Of a stretch of 44,006 bases of DNA, positions 1 through 8,434 are shown in pieces. How positions within the stretch are numbered: the first letter of the stretch is position 1; every line of letters starts with the position of its first letter. A program made the translations under genes and the position numbers. Origin of the DNA: a bacterium (GTDB lineage: Bacteria > NPL-UPA2 > JAUVJM01); NCBI GenBank assembly GCA_030606215.1, contig JAUWGW010000013.1, positions 1 to 44,006 of the forward strand. Direction: 5' to 3'. Below the pieces are notes generated by a model. It was not told the origin of the DNA. It ran no database searches and was given only the letters and a program-made list of their open reading frames with translations.

Positions 1-416
1 TAATCCATGAAATCCGACCTAATCCGCCGTTGATTGTGCTTCTTCTAACTTATCTTTAACCGTATAGATTGATAATGCCTTCTTCATCCAAAAGCACAAT
101 TAACGAGTTGAAATTTGCTGCTGATTACTTCTGATTATGAATGAAGGGGAATTCTTAAGAACAAGGAGATAAAATTTATTCCTTTGATAGAACGGCATAA
201 GAATGAATGAGGGAAATGATCAAACCCTCTCTGCAAAGTCAAATACAGGAACTTTAATAACCTTCGCTGGCTTGAACTTATCTTTTGCAAATTTCAAAAG
301 CTCATCGGTAACTTTTGGCGAGTAGGTTTTCTCACCACCACACATCAGTTGTTATCAGTCCTTATTTAATCACATTCTTCATGCAGATACAAGAAAATTC
401 AGATTGGTTAATGTTC
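1..416. other. Left-edge region without a confident gene
   Basis: I see no long open frame in this stretch. On the minus strand two short fragments read like protein: one ending at a stop at 56-58 (tail residues LLDEEGIINLYG) and a 41-codon frame at 220-345 listed separately. Both could be remains of decayed genes. The promoter for the B12 operon begins just to the right. Confidence 0.5.
220..345 (-). CDS. Possible 41-aa ORF or decayed gene fragment
   Basis: ATG at 345 on the minus strand opens a 41-residue frame that begins MCGGEKTYSPKVTDELLKF and ends VFDFAERV. It is rich in Lys/Phe/Val and looks more like protein than random translation, with an amphipathic middle. The only ribosome-binding-like sequence (AAGGA) lies about 15 bases upstream of the ATG, too far to be convincing. 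I do not recognise a family. It could be the C-terminal remnant of a larger gene that has been deleted, or chance. Confidence 0.25.
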   Translation of the reverse strand: MCGGEKTYSPKVTDELLKFAKDKFKPAKVIKVPVFDFAERV

Positions 417-445
417 TTGACAGGGAGAAGTGTGTGAGGTAAACT
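417..445 (+). promoter_or_regulatory. Sigma70-type promoter of the B12 operon
   Basis: TTGACA at 417-422 and TAAACT at 440-445 are separated by 17 bases. The site lies directly upstream of the cobalamin riboswitch and is the natural start for the long cob/btu transcript. The promoter of the second riboswitch (11543-11571) has the same spacing and shares AGGTAAACT around the -10. Confidence 0.75.
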
Positions 446-454
446 GAGTTCACT

Positions 455-668
455 GAGGTTGCTGTTGAAGAACAGCACAAGGGGGAAGGTGGTTTAAAGC
501 CATCACGGCCCCGCCGCTGTATCCGGGGACGAAACCTGTGGAGACCACTGTCCTGCATTTGTTTGTCGTCGTGGCGAGCAGGTGAGGGGTGGGAAGGTGC
601 AGGGAGTAGGATGAGCCGGGAGTCAGAAAACCTGCCTCAGCAGAAGAAGCATGAGTCCTTCGAGGGTG
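455..668 (+). promoter_or_regulatory. Cobalamin riboswitch 1 (B12 operon leader)
   Basis: The conserved core GGGGGAAGGTGG followed by the CCCCGCCGCTGTA segment lies at about 480-521. The B12 box AGTCAGAAAACCTGCC at 621-636 fits the consensus AGYCMGGAGACCKGCC with only minor changes. A tail of the CCTTCGAGGGTGAGG type follows. These are the hallmarks of the cobalamin (AdoCbl-type) aptamer. By family knowledge, ligand binding lowers expression of downstream B12 transport and synthesis genes. Here it is followed by an intrinsic terminator and by cobA, so attenuation of the whole 13-gene operon is the likely outcome. Confidence 0.93.
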
Positions 669-685
669 AGGACGATACTTTTTGA

Positions 686-714
686 CCCAGGCCCTTGAGG
701 GCTTGGGATTTTTT
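686..714 (+). terminator. Rho-independent terminator of riboswitch 1
   Basis: CCCAGGCCC and GGGCTTGGG form a 9-bp stem (one G-U pair) with a TTGA loop, followed by A and six T. It ends only 6 bases before the ATG of cobA, so it works as the expression platform of the riboswitch. Confidence 0.85.
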
Positions 715-720
715 GTAAAG

Positions 721-1248
721 ATGAAGAACGGGTTGATTCAGATTTATACTGGAGATGGTAAGGGGAAGACAACTGCCGCAGTTGGTCTCGCGGTAAGGGC
801 GAGAGGTCATAATCTCAGGGTTTGCTATGTCTACTTTCATAAAGACCCTGAGAGATGGGGATATGGAGAGTTAAAGATTTTAAAAGAGCTCGGTGTGGAT
901 GTATTTGGATTTGCCAGGAAACATCCTCACCTTTGCAAAGATGTAGCTCCGGATAAGGTGCGCAGGGAGTGTCTCAATGGTCTAAAGTTTATCAAAAAGC
1001 TCTATCAGGAGGAAAAATACGATATCATCATACTTGATGAAATAAATATCTCATTGCGCGATGGGTTTTTAGAAGAGGAAGAAGTTCTGGATATATTAAA
1101 TTCGAAGCCAAAAAGTGTTGAGCTTATTTTAACAGGGCGTGGTGCTTCTAAGAAAATAATAGAGAGAGCTGACCTTGTGAGTGAGATGAAGAATATAAAG
1201 CATCCATATGAATCGGGGGTAGAAAGTAGAAAAGGAATTGAGCATTAG
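721..1248 (+). CDS. cobA: Cob(I)alamin adenosyltransferase (CobA/CobO/BtuR type)
   Basis: Transfers the adenosyl group of ATP to reduced corrinoids, giving the coenzyme form; cytoplasmic. The 175-aa product has the modified P-loop GDGKGKTT at residues 11-18, an acidic Walker-B-like segment (IIILDEINI, about 101-109), LTGRG near 136 and the family C-terminal pattern ending in KGIEH. Length is normal for the family. I chose ATG 721 because it begins at the conserved N-terminus (MKNGLIQIYTGDGKGK); an upstream TTG would run through the riboswitch terminator. No good Shine-Dalgarno is visible, since the terminator T-run sits there. It is the first gene of the B12 operon, where adenosylation is needed both for salvage of imported corrinoids and for the CobU step. 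Confidence 0.93.
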   Translation: MKNGLIQIYTGDGKGKTTAAVGLAVRARGHNLRVCYVYFHKDPERWGYGELKILKELGVDVFGFARKHPHLCKDVAPDKVRRECLNGLKFIKKLYQEEKYDIIILDEINISLRDGFLEEEEVLDILNSKPKSVELILTGRGASKKIIERADLVSEMKNIKHPYESGVESRKGIEH

Positions 1249-1286
1249 TTGAACTATGGTGGGAAGGTAGGTAATAGGAGAAACTC

Positions 1287-1907
1287 ATGTTTGAATTCTT
1301 ATTGAAAGGCGGCCTTCTTATGTGGCCAATTGTTTTATGCTCAGTAACTTCAGTTGCTATTATACTGGAGAGAGTTATACACTTTTGTCGGGTGAGAGTA
1401 AAAATTCCAAATATTTCTTCAAGAGTGAAAAGCCTTTTACAGGGCGGAAAATCGGGTGAGGCGCTGAAATTATGTGAGAGTGGGAATGACCCGATTTCCC
1501 ACGTCCTGGCGATAGGAATTCACATACGCAGGCGAAGTCTGGAGGAGAAGGAAAGAATAATTGCGAGGGCTGGTTCAAGGGTAATACGGCAGCTGGATAA
1601 AAATTTGCGGGGATTGGCCATTATCGGTAATATAGCTCCGCTATTGGGTCTCCTGGGAACTGTAGCTGGAATGATTCGCGCTTTTATGAAAATCCAGGAG
1701 CTTGGTGGGAAAGTGGATGCATCAGTTTTAGCCGGCGGAATATGGGAGGCGCTTATCACTACCGCGGCTGGTTTGTCAGTAGCCATCCCGGCTCTGGTTG
1801 CCTACCACTATTTTGAAGGTAGAGTTGATAATATAGCCAGTCAGATGAAAGATGCCGCATCAGAACTTATTGAGTTGGAATTGCCAGAGAAAGATCGTGG
1901 AATTTAG
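1287..1907 (+). CDS. exbB: MotA/TolQ/ExbB proton channel protein
   Basis: Inner-membrane subunit of the proton-driven complex that energises TonB. The 206-aa product has three predicted membrane segments (about 8-30, 105-130 and 148-176), including the GLLGTVAGMI and AAGLSVAIPALVAYHYF stretches typical of ExbB/TolQ. A ribosome site AGGAG lies 7 bases before the ATG. It is followed by exbD (overlapping) and tonB, inside the cobalamin operon, so this unit is probably dedicated to BtuB. TolQ or MotA roles are less likely given the neighbours. Confidence 0.9.
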   Translation: MFEFLLKGGLLMWPIVLCSVTSVAIILERVIHFCRVRVKIPNISSRVKSLLQGGKSGEALKLCESGNDPISHVLAIGIHIRRRSLEEKERIIARAGSRVIRQLDKNLRGLAIIGNIAPLLGLLGTVAGMIRAFMKIQELGGKVDASVLAGGIWEALITTAAGLSVAIPALVAYHYFEGRVDNIASQMKDAASELIELELPEKDRGI

Positions 1908-2319
1908 CGGAAGAAGGAAAGTTAGCACACATCTCAATATTGCCCCTTTAATAGATGTTGTCTTTTTGCTTTTGATATTCTTTATGCTTTCCTCTCACTT
2001 TGTTACCCAGCCGGGAATAAAGCTTACATTACCCACTGCGGTTACAGGCAAACTGCATCTAGAAGAGGATATTATTATATTCATTACGAGAGATAGTAAC
2101 TTGTATCTGAATGAAGAAGAAATCAGTCTGAAAGAGCTTCTGGATAAATTAAGGGTAAAAGTAGGAAAGGCAAAAAAGAAAACGGTAATTATTAAGGCTG
2201 ATGAGAAGATAGATTTGGGGTTAGCTGTAAGAGTTATGGATATCGCTAAACAAGCAGAAGTAGAGGGATTGATAATTTCAACTAAAGCGGAAGAAGATGT
2301 TGGGGAGCAGGGCAAGTAG
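1897..2319 (+). CDS. exbD: ExbD/TolR biopolymer transport protein
   Basis: Partner of ExbB in proton-motive energisation of TonB. The 140-aa product has a short cytoplasmic N-terminus, one membrane helix (about 15-36) starting LNIAPLIDVVFLLLIFF with the essential membrane Asp at residue 20, and a periplasmic C-terminal domain. I chose GTG 1897, which gives the canonical MEFSGRRK start and overlaps exbB by 11 bases; an in-frame ATG at 1852 would add 15 residues encoded inside exbB and not seen in the family. Confidence 0.9.
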   Translation: MEFSGRRKVSTHLNIAPLIDVVFLLLIFFMLSSHFVTQPGIKLTLPTAVTGKLHLEEDIIIFITRDSNLYLNEEEISLKELLDKLRVKVGKAKKKTVIIKADEKIDLGLAVRVMDIAKQAEVEGLIISTKAEEDVGEQGK

Positions 2320-2851
2320 AACTGCATTTGTGATTTCTTTTGTTGGGCATTGTTTATTCCTGAGCATGCCGGGATTTAATCCGAGTTTGCCTCAAACTGA
2401 GATGTGTGAGGAAATCGCAGTTGAAGTAGAAATAGAGAGACCTCCGCTCCTGCCGGATATAGATGTTATGGGTGATGAGAAAAAGTTGAAGGAGGTTGTA
2501 GAACCTGAACTTGAAGAAATGGAGAAAGAGCTCTCTAAAGAAATAGTTGAGGAGGAAGCAATGCTCAGGTATCGGGATATGGTAAAACAGAGGATAGAAG
2601 AAGTAAGAAGATACCCTTCATGGGCAAAAAAGCATAGGGTCGAGGGGGATGTCTGTATAAAGTTTGCCATCTTATCAAACGGGTTGAGTCAAGATGTTGA
2701 GATAATACACTCTTCCGGCTCTAAGATTCTTGACGAAGAAGCAGTTGACACTATCAAAAGAGCAAGTCCATTCCCGCCTATACCGGAAGAAATAGATAGT
2801 TCTCTGGTCCGGATGGAAGTATCCATTGTTTTTACTCTCAAATATGAATAG
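2297..2851 (+). CDS. tonB: TonB-family energy transducer
   Basis: Links the ExbBD motor to the outer-membrane receptor. The 184-aa product has one N-terminal membrane segment (about 8-26), an acidic Glu-rich spacer (about 35-95) and a C-terminal TonB domain (about 105-184) with the YPSWAKKHRVEGDVCIKF and SSGSKILDEEA signatures. The spacer is short and lacks the usual Pro-Lys repeats, which would limit reach across the periplasm. The gene overlaps exbD by 23 bases. A TTG at 2300 is an alternative start. Confidence 0.85.
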   Translation: MLGSRASRTAFVISFVGHCLFLSMPGFNPSLPQTEMCEEIAVEVEIERPPLLPDIDVMGDEKKLKEVVEPELEEMEKELSKEIVEEEAMLRYRDMVKQRIEEVRRYPSWAKKHRVEGDVCIKFAILSNGLSQDVEIIHSSGSKILDEEAVDTIKRASPFPPIPEEIDSSLVRMEVSIVFTLKYE

Positions 2852-3836
2852 AAAGCTTTCCTGGATATTACTCTTAGCAGGAATTCTCTTTGGAGTAAGC
2901 ATTATTTCTCTTTGCGTTGGTTCGGTAAGTATCCCTTTTAGGGAGATTCTTTCCTTAATCCGTGAAGGCAGGGGAACTGCTGAATACAGTATTCTTTTTG
3001 ACATCCGGCTGCCGCGCATCATACTGGCTTTTGCTGTAGGAGGAGCACTGAGCCTTGCTGGCGTTCTGCTGCAGGGAATGTTTCGTAATCCTTTGGTTGA
3101 ACCATATACTCTCGGCATTTCAGGAGGTGCGGCTCTTGGGGTATGCTTGAATATTGTCCTCGGGTTGAACCGCAAGGCTGTTTTTTCTCTACCAATTTCC
3201 GGATTTCTTGGAGCTGCCTTAATTATCCTGCTTGTTTATTCTTTAAGTATGAGAAGAGGCACATTGAGGATTCAAGACCTTCTCCTCATAGGAGTAATGA
3301 TAAGTTTTATTTCATCATCCCTGATTATGCTTATTATGGCTGTTTCCAGAGTAGAAAATCTTCATGGGATTATTTTCTGGGTAATGGGTTCCCTTGAGCA
3401 GCCGAACAAGTCTCTTATAAAACTTGTGCTTGCGGCATCTGTCTCAGGTTTGGTTATCTCGTACTTTTTCTGTCTTGCTCTCAATGCTTTTTCCCTGGGA
3501 GAGGAGGAGGCATTGCATCTTGGTATAAACATAGAAAGGACCAAAAAATTACTTTTTATCCTTGCCTCAATGCTCACAGGTTTAAGTGTTTCTGTAGCAG
3601 GCATCATTGGATTTGTGGGCCTGGTTGTTCCACACTTTGTTAGAATGTTTCTCGGGGGAGACCATCGTATCCTTCTGGTGGGTTCGTTCCTGAGCGGTGC
3701 GGCTTTTTTAATCTTCTGTGATACTCTGGCAAGGACTATTATTTCTCCTCTGGAATTGCCTGTTGGTGTAATTACCGGAATACTTGGCGGCACTCTTTTT
3801 GTTTATGCTTTATCCAGAAAGAGGGTAGTTTTTTAA
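2844..3836 (+). CDS. btuC: FecCD/BtuC-type ABC transporter permease
   Basis: Membrane subunit of the cobalamin ABC importer. The 330-aa protein is almost entirely hydrophobic with about nine to ten helices and carries FecCD-family motifs (RLPRIILAFAVGGALSLAG near 58-76, GISGGAALG near 98-106, GIIGFVGLVVPHFVR near 257-271). ATG 2844 overlaps the tonB stop by 8 bases; a TTG at 2826 would extend it by only six residues. FecCD permeases also serve siderophores, but position between tonB and btuD in a riboswitch-led cob operon makes corrinoid the likely substrate. Confidence 0.9.
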   Translation: MNRKLSWILLLAGILFGVSIISLCVGSVSIPFREILSLIREGRGTAEYSILFDIRLPRIILAFAVGGALSLAGVLLQGMFRNPLVEPYTLGISGGAALGVCLNIVLGLNRKAVFSLPISGFLGAALIILLVYSLSMRRGTLRIQDLLLIGVMISFISSSLIMLIMAVSRVENLHGIIFWVMGSLEQPNKSLIKLVLAASVSGLVISYFFCLALNAFSLGEEEALHLGINIERTKKLLFILASMLTGLSVSVAGIIGFVGLVVPHFVRMFLGGDHRILLVGSFLSGAAFLIFCDTLARTIISPLELPVGVITGILGGTLFVYALSRKRVVF

Positions 3837-3837
3837 G

Positions 3838-4647
3838 ATGCTTGAGATAAGAAATTTAATCTGCGGATATGATGCAAAGTTTCTCCTCCAGGAGATAAAT
3901 CTTAAAGTGGAGGATGGAGAACTTATCGGGATAATTGGACCGAATGGTTCCGGTAAGACAACTCTGCTTAGAGCGATAACAAAGGTTCTTAAACCAAAGA
4001 AGGGCGAGATTCTTCTTAAGGGCAAGAATATCTGGGATATGGGATTCAGGGAACTGGCGAGGGAAATAGCGGTGGTCTCTCAGAGTTCTGATGCGAGCTT
4101 TATGAGTGTGAAAGAATTTGTTCTTCTTGGGAGGATTCCTCATTATAAGAAATTCCAGTTCTTTGAGACAAAGGGAGATGAGGAAATTGCAAGAAAGTAT
4201 ATGACCTTGACTGATACTTTGAGATTTGAAAATCAGCCGGTAGGACAGATAAGTGGTGGGGAGAGACAGCTTGCCGTAATTGCCCGCGCTATGGCGCAGG
4301 AGCCGGAACTGCTTCTCCTGGACGAACCCACGGCACATCTTGATATAACCCATCAAGTGGCAGTTCTTGACCTTATAAGAAGATTGAATAAGGAATTTGG
4401 TCTTACAGTAATTATGGTTCTGCATGACCTGAATTTAGCAGGTGAATACTGTAACAGGTTAATCCTTATTAATGACGGACAGCTTCATAAAATGGGGGAA
4501 CCTGCAGAAGTTCTAACCTATGAGATTATTGAAGAAGTTTATAAGACAGTTGTGGTTGTTGAGGAAAATCCGATTTCTCATAAACCATATGTTCTGGTTG
4601 TTTCTGAGGAAGATAAACAAAAATGGGAAAGTTCATTCTTATCTTAG
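3838..4647 (+). CDS. btuD: ABC transporter ATP-binding protein for cobalamin
   Basis: Cytoplasmic ATPase that drives BtuC. The 269-aa product has Walker A GPNGSGKTT (34-42), the Q-loop region AVVSQSSD, the signature SGGERQL, Walker B LLLLDEPTAHLD and a switch His in VLHDLNLA. The start is one base after the btuC stop. The last 25 bases overlap cobU. Length is normal for the FecE/BtuD group. Confidence 0.92.
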   Translation: MLEIRNLICGYDAKFLLQEINLKVEDGELIGIIGPNGSGKTTLLRAITKVLKPKKGEILLKGKNIWDMGFRELAREIAVVSQSSDASFMSVKEFVLLGRIPHYKKFQFFETKGDEEIARKYMTLTDTLRFENQPVGQISGGERQLAVIARAMAQEPELLLLDEPTAHLDITHQVAVLDLIRRLNKEFGLTVIMVLHDLNLAGEYCNRLILINDGQLHKMGEPAEVLTYEIIEEVYKTVVVVEENPISHKPYVLVVSEEDKQKWESSFLS

Positions 4648-5141
4648 GTGGTGCCAGGAGCGGTAAGAGCCGTTATGCTGTAGAGTTGGCAAAAAAACTT
4701 AAGAAAAAAGTAGTCTTCATTGCTACAGCTGCTTCATCCGATAGGGAGATGGAGGAAAGAATAAAACTGCATAAGGTTTCAAGACCACGACATTGGAAGT
4801 TAATTGAAGAGAAGAAGGACATTAGCTCCATCTTACCTAAACTAAGGAGTAAACATGAAGTAGTTTTAATTGATTGTTTAGGATTATTGGTTTCCAATCT
4901 CTTAGCGGAAGGTTTAGAAGATAAAGAAATAGAAAGAAGGATAAAACGGCTCATTAGCGCTATTCTAAAAGCCGGACTCATTACAATCTTGGTATCAAAT
5001 GAAGTAGGCTGTGGTATAGTCCCCGATAATCCTCTGGCAAGAAGATTTCAAGATTTGATTGGATTTGCCAATCAAATGATGACAGAAAAAGCAGATGAAG
5101 TTATTTTTATGCAGTCAGGGATACCGGCAAAAATAAAATGA
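4623..5141 (+). CDS. cobU: Adenosylcobinamide kinase / adenosylcobinamide-phosphate guanylyltransferase
   Basis: Bifunctional enzyme that phosphorylates adenosylcobinamide and then transfers GMP to it, giving AdoCbi-GDP for CobS. The 172-aa product has P-loop GGARSGKS (9-16), the LIDCLGLLVSNL segment (about 83-94) and the diagnostic VSNEVGCGIVP plus ARRFQDLIGFANQ region (about 124-150). Length matches CobU/CobP. The start overlaps btuD; the stop overlaps cobT as ATGA, implying translational coupling. It belongs to the nucleotide-loop branch with cobT and cobS. Confidence 0.94.
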   Translation: MGKFILILGGARSGKSRYAVELAKKLKKKVVFIATAASSDREMEERIKLHKVSRPRHWKLIEEKKDISSILPKLRSKHEVVLIDCLGLLVSNLLAEGLEDKEIERRIKRLISAILKAGLITILVSNEVGCGIVPDNPLARRFQDLIGFANQMMTEKADEVIFMQSGIPAKIK

Positions 5142-6196
5142 GAAAGACAATAACTGCAATTGAAAAAATAGACTTTTCCTTGGCTGAGGAGACTCAAAGA
5201 AGACTTGACAGTTTAACCAAGCCACAGGGAAGTTTAGGTAGATTGGAAGAGCTTGCTAAACAAATAGTGGAGATTACTAAAAATGAAAGTCCTGCAATTA
5301 AAAATAAAGTTATATTTGTCATGGCAGGAGACCACGGCGTTGTTGAAGAAGGGGTAAGTGCATTTCCCCAGGGAGTGACACAGCAGATGGTTTTTAACTT
5401 CATCAGAGGTGGCGCGGGGATAAACGTTCTGGCAAGGCACGTCGGGGCTAAAGTTATTGTGGTTGATATGGGAATAGCGGAGGAAATCAGGATTCAGAAA
5501 GCGAAGAACTTTAGAGATAAAAAGATAAATTTTGGGACGGAGAATATGGTAAAAGGGCCGGCTATGAGCAGGGTGGAGGCGATAAGGTCAATTGAAGCGG
5601 GTATTGAGGTGTTTGAAGAAGAACTGCAAAGGGGCATAGATATAGTGGGGACAGGTGATATGGGAATTGGAAATACAACACCCTCAAGCGCTATAGTTAG
5701 CGCCATAACAGGCGCGGCAGTTTCGGATGTAACAGGAAGAGGAACCGGAATTGATGATAAGACCTTTGCCAAAAAACAAGGAGTAATTGAAAAAGCACTT
5801 GCTATAAATAATCCGGATCCAGAAGATGCGATAGATGTCCTGTCTAAAGTAGGCGGGTTTGAGATAGGAGGGATTGCGGGAGTAATTTTAGGAGCAGCTT
5901 CAAAAAGAATTCCTGTAGTAATAGATGGATTTATCTCCGGAGCGGGTGCATTAATAGCTCACCAGTTGGAACCAAAGGTAAAAGATTATATGGTTGCCGC
6001 CCATTGCTCTGTAGAAAAAGGCCATAGAGTTATTCTTGATTATATGGGGCTTAAGCCCGTTCTTGACCTTGAGCTGTGTCTTGGAGAAGGGACAGGTGCA
6101 GCTTTGGCAATGAGTGTTATTGAGGCTGGTATTAAAATTTTAACTCAAATGGCTACATTCCAGGATGCATCTGTTTCTGAGAGGGGAAGCACGTGA
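5138..6196 (+). CDS. cobT: Nicotinate-nucleotide--dimethylbenzimidazole phosphoribosyltransferase
   Basis: Activates the lower-ligand base (for example dimethylbenzimidazole) by moving ribose phosphate from nicotinate mononucleotide; the product is joined to AdoCbi-GDP by CobS. The 352-aa protein is full length and shows SLTKPQGSLGRLE (about 26-38), VMAGDHGVVEEGVSAFPQ, VGTGDMGIGNTTPSSA and the C-terminal LGEGTGAALAM with the catalytic Glu. No gene for making the base itself is in the window, so the lower ligand is probably scavenged or made elsewhere. Confidence 0.95.
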   Translation: MRKTITAIEKIDFSLAEETQRRLDSLTKPQGSLGRLEELAKQIVEITKNESPAIKNKVIFVMAGDHGVVEEGVSAFPQGVTQQMVFNFIRGGAGINVLARHVGAKVIVVDMGIAEEIRIQKAKNFRDKKINFGTENMVKGPAMSRVEAIRSIEAGIEVFEEELQRGIDIVGTGDMGIGNTTPSSAIVSAITGAAVSDVTGRGTGIDDKTFAKKQGVIEKALAINNPDPEDAIDVLSKVGGFEIGGIAGVILGAASKRIPVVIDGFISGAGALIAHQLEPKVKDYMVAAHCSVEKGHRVILDYMGLKPVLDLELCLGEGTGAALAMSVIEAGIKILTQMATFQDASVSERGST

Positions 6197-6939
6197 GGGG
6201 ATTCTTAATTGCCTTGCAGTTTTTAACTATTCTGCCGATTAAGATTAAGTCGGAGATAAAGGAAAAAGATTTTGGAAAATCTCTTCTATATTTTCCTATA
6301 GTCGGGATTTTGATAGGTCTTGTATTATCTCTAACTGCATTCCTCTTTGGTTTTTTGTCAAATCTAATCGCGGGTATATTTGTCTTAATAATATCTCTTT
6401 TTATAACAGGTGGAATCCATTTAGACGGATTTGCTGATACCTGCGATGGTTTCTATCAGTCTAAGCCTAAGGAAAAGATACTGGAGATAATGCGAGATAG
6501 CCGCGTTGGCGTAATGGGGGTAATCGGAATAGTTTGTCTTTTACTTTTAAAATTCATACTTATAGTGAGTATCCCCCGGGAAGTTCTCTGGAAATCATTG
6601 ATTATGATGGCTGTGTTTGCAAGGTGGAGTCAAGTGTTAGCATGCTATACATCTAACTACGCCCGCGAAGAAGGGAAAGCTAAATATTTCATAGAATATG
6701 CCGGCAAAAGAGAATTTCTCGCAGGGAGTTTTCTTACTATTGCTTTATTTCTATTGTTGATGGAATTAGAAGGAGTTATCTTATTGATTCTTTCTTTTCT
6801 CCCGGTATTCTTATTTATAAATTACGTGAAGAGAAGAATTGGCGGGATGACTGGAGATACAATTGGCGCAACAAGCGAGATTGCAGAAATAGTTGTTCTT
6901 TTCTTTACAGTGATTCACCTTGTCAGTGTAAACATCTGA
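6193..6939 (+). CDS. cobS: Adenosylcobinamide-GDP ribazoletransferase (cobalamin synthase)
   Basis: Last step of the nucleotide loop: joins AdoCbi-GDP and alpha-ribazole (phosphate) in the inner membrane. The 248-aa protein has several membrane segments and the signature HLDGFADTCDGFYQS (about 75-89) followed by KEKILEIMRDSRVGVMG. The GTG start forms a GTGA overlap with the cobT stop. Length is normal. The separate CobC phosphatase is not seen here. Confidence 0.94.
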   Translation: MRGFLIALQFLTILPIKIKSEIKEKDFGKSLLYFPIVGILIGLVLSLTAFLFGFLSNLIAGIFVLIISLFITGGIHLDGFADTCDGFYQSKPKEKILEIMRDSRVGVMGVIGIVCLLLLKFILIVSIPREVLWKSLIMMAVFARWSQVLACYTSNYAREEGKAKYFIEYAGKREFLAGSFLTIALFLLLMELEGVILLILSFLPVFLFINYVKRRIGGMTGDTIGATSEIAEIVVLFFTVIHLVSVNI

Positions 6940-6963
6940 ACACTAACCACTGCGAGGGTGTGG

Positions 6964-8394
6964 ATGATAATAAAAAAAGAGCAGGAGCAAATACTAAATT
7001 ATCTGGAAGATGCATCCAACCTGAAAGGGGGCAAGGCGGAATCTGTTTTTATTCCTGAGAATGAGGAGGAGGTAGTAGAGATTGTGCGTGAATGCAGTGC
7101 GAAGAAGCTCCCTTTAACCATATCTGCCGGGGGCACAGGAGTAGTTGGAGGCAGGATACCCTTTGGCGGCGCAGTATTATCCACTGAGAGACTGAACAAA
7201 GTCATAGAGATAAATGATAGGGGGAAATATGCAATTCTTCAGGCTGGAGTGGTTATTGATGATTTTCTGAAAGAACTTTCCGAAAGATGCCTTTTTTATC
7301 CGCCGTTTCCTACTGAAAGGAGTGCATTTATTGGCGGGAATGTTGCAACTAATGCTTCCGGGGAATATAGTTTTAAGTTTGGCTGCACCCGTAGATATGT
7401 CAGAAGAATAAAGGTTGTTTTATCCAGTGGGGTAGTGGTGGAGATAAGAAGGGGAGAAGTTATTGCTCGTCATGGATTCCTCCGGATTCCTTCAACAGAT
7501 ATAGAGTTTAAGATACCTGATTACAGGATGCCGGATATCATGAAGAATTCAGCAGGTTACTACTCCAGTGCCGACATGGATTTGATAGATTTATTTATTG
7601 GTTCGGAGGGAACTCTGGGCATAATCACTGAAGTGGAGGTAAATGTGATTGAGCAGTTGCCTGATATTTTCTTTTGCGCGGTGTTTTTTGAAAGCTCTCA
7701 GGATACATTTTCAATAGTTAGAGAGCTCAAGGCAAAGAAAGATATATTGGACCTCCTCTGTCTGGAATATTTTGATAGCAACTCGCTTTATTATTTGAAG
7801 GAATTCTATCCCAGGGTGCCGGATGCGGCTGAGGGGTGCATTTTAGTTGCGGCGCGGATGAGTTCTGACGGGAGTCTGGATATGTGGGATGAATTACTGA
7901 GCAAATACAATCCTGTAGATAATTGGTTCGGAGACAGCGAAAAGCATAAAGAGGAACTCTATGGATTTCGCCACAAGCTGCCGGAAATAGTAAATGACAT
8001 AATAAGAAAAAACAACCGTCCCAAGATTTCTACCGACATCGCTGTTCCTGAGGCTAAATTCTGGCAGATGAATGATTTCTACTGCGAGAGGTTAAGCAGT
8101 TCGGGGCTGAAACATGTAATTTTCGGGCATATTGGAGAATGTCACCTGCATGTCAATATACTGCCGGAAAATGAAGAGGAACTGGAAAGGGCAAAGGAAT
8201 TATATTTTGAGTTTGCCGGGAAGGGAATAGCTCTGGGCGGAACTGTTTCCGGTGAGCATGGAATAGGTAAGAGGAAGCATCACTTCCTGAAAATGATGTA
8301 TGGGGAGGAAGGCATAAAGGAGATGGGAAGAATAAAAAACGCAATAGATAGAAATTGTATCTTAGGCATTGGTAACATTTTCACAAAAGAATAA
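6964..8394 (+). CDS. GlcD-like FAD-binding oxidase/dehydrogenase
   Basis: A 476-aa flavoprotein of the FAD-linked oxidase family (2-hydroxyacid dehydrogenase, GlcD/D-LDH type). The N-terminal FAD (PCMH-type) domain shows SAGGTGVVGGRIPFGG (about 53-68) and FIGGNVATNASGEYSFKFG; the C-terminal oxidase cap ends with the conserved VSGEHGIGKRKH. No 4Fe-4S motif is present. ATG 6964 has GAGG about 7 bases upstream; GTG 6958 is an alternative. It lies between cobS and btuB in the B12 operon, with a 24-base gap upstream and a stop overlapping the btuB leader. Its substrate cannot be read from sequence; a role in corrinoid reduction or handling is only a guess from position. Confidence 0.85.
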   Translation: MIIKKEQEQILNYLEDASNLKGGKAESVFIPENEEEVVEIVRECSAKKLPLTISAGGTGVVGGRIPFGGAVLSTERLNKVIEINDRGKYAILQAGVVIDDFLKELSERCLFYPPFPTERSAFIGGNVATNASGEYSFKFGCTRRYVRRIKVVLSSGVVVEIRRGEVIARHGFLRIPSTDIEFKIPDYRMPDIMKNSAGYYSSADMDLIDLFIGSEGTLGIITEVEVNVIEQLPDIFFCAVFFESSQDTFSIVRELKAKKDILDLLCLEYFDSNSLYYLKEFYPRVPDAAEGCILVAARMSSDGSLDMWDELLSKYNPVDNWFGDSEKHKEELYGFRHKLPEIVNDIIRKNNRPKISTDIAVPEAKFWQMNDFYCERLSSSGLKHVIFGHIGECHLHVNILPENEEELERAKELYFEFAGKGIALGGTVSGEHGIGKRKHHFLKMMYGEEGIKEMGRIKNAIDRNCILGIGNIFTKE

Positions 8395-8434
8395 ACAGAG
8401 CTTTAAGGATTTTCCTGAAAGGGGGGTGTTTTTC

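Noticed and set aside
56-130. Minus-strand fragment ending LLDEEGIINLYG
   Set aside because: Only about 20 codons, with no start or recognisable family; too little to call a gene.
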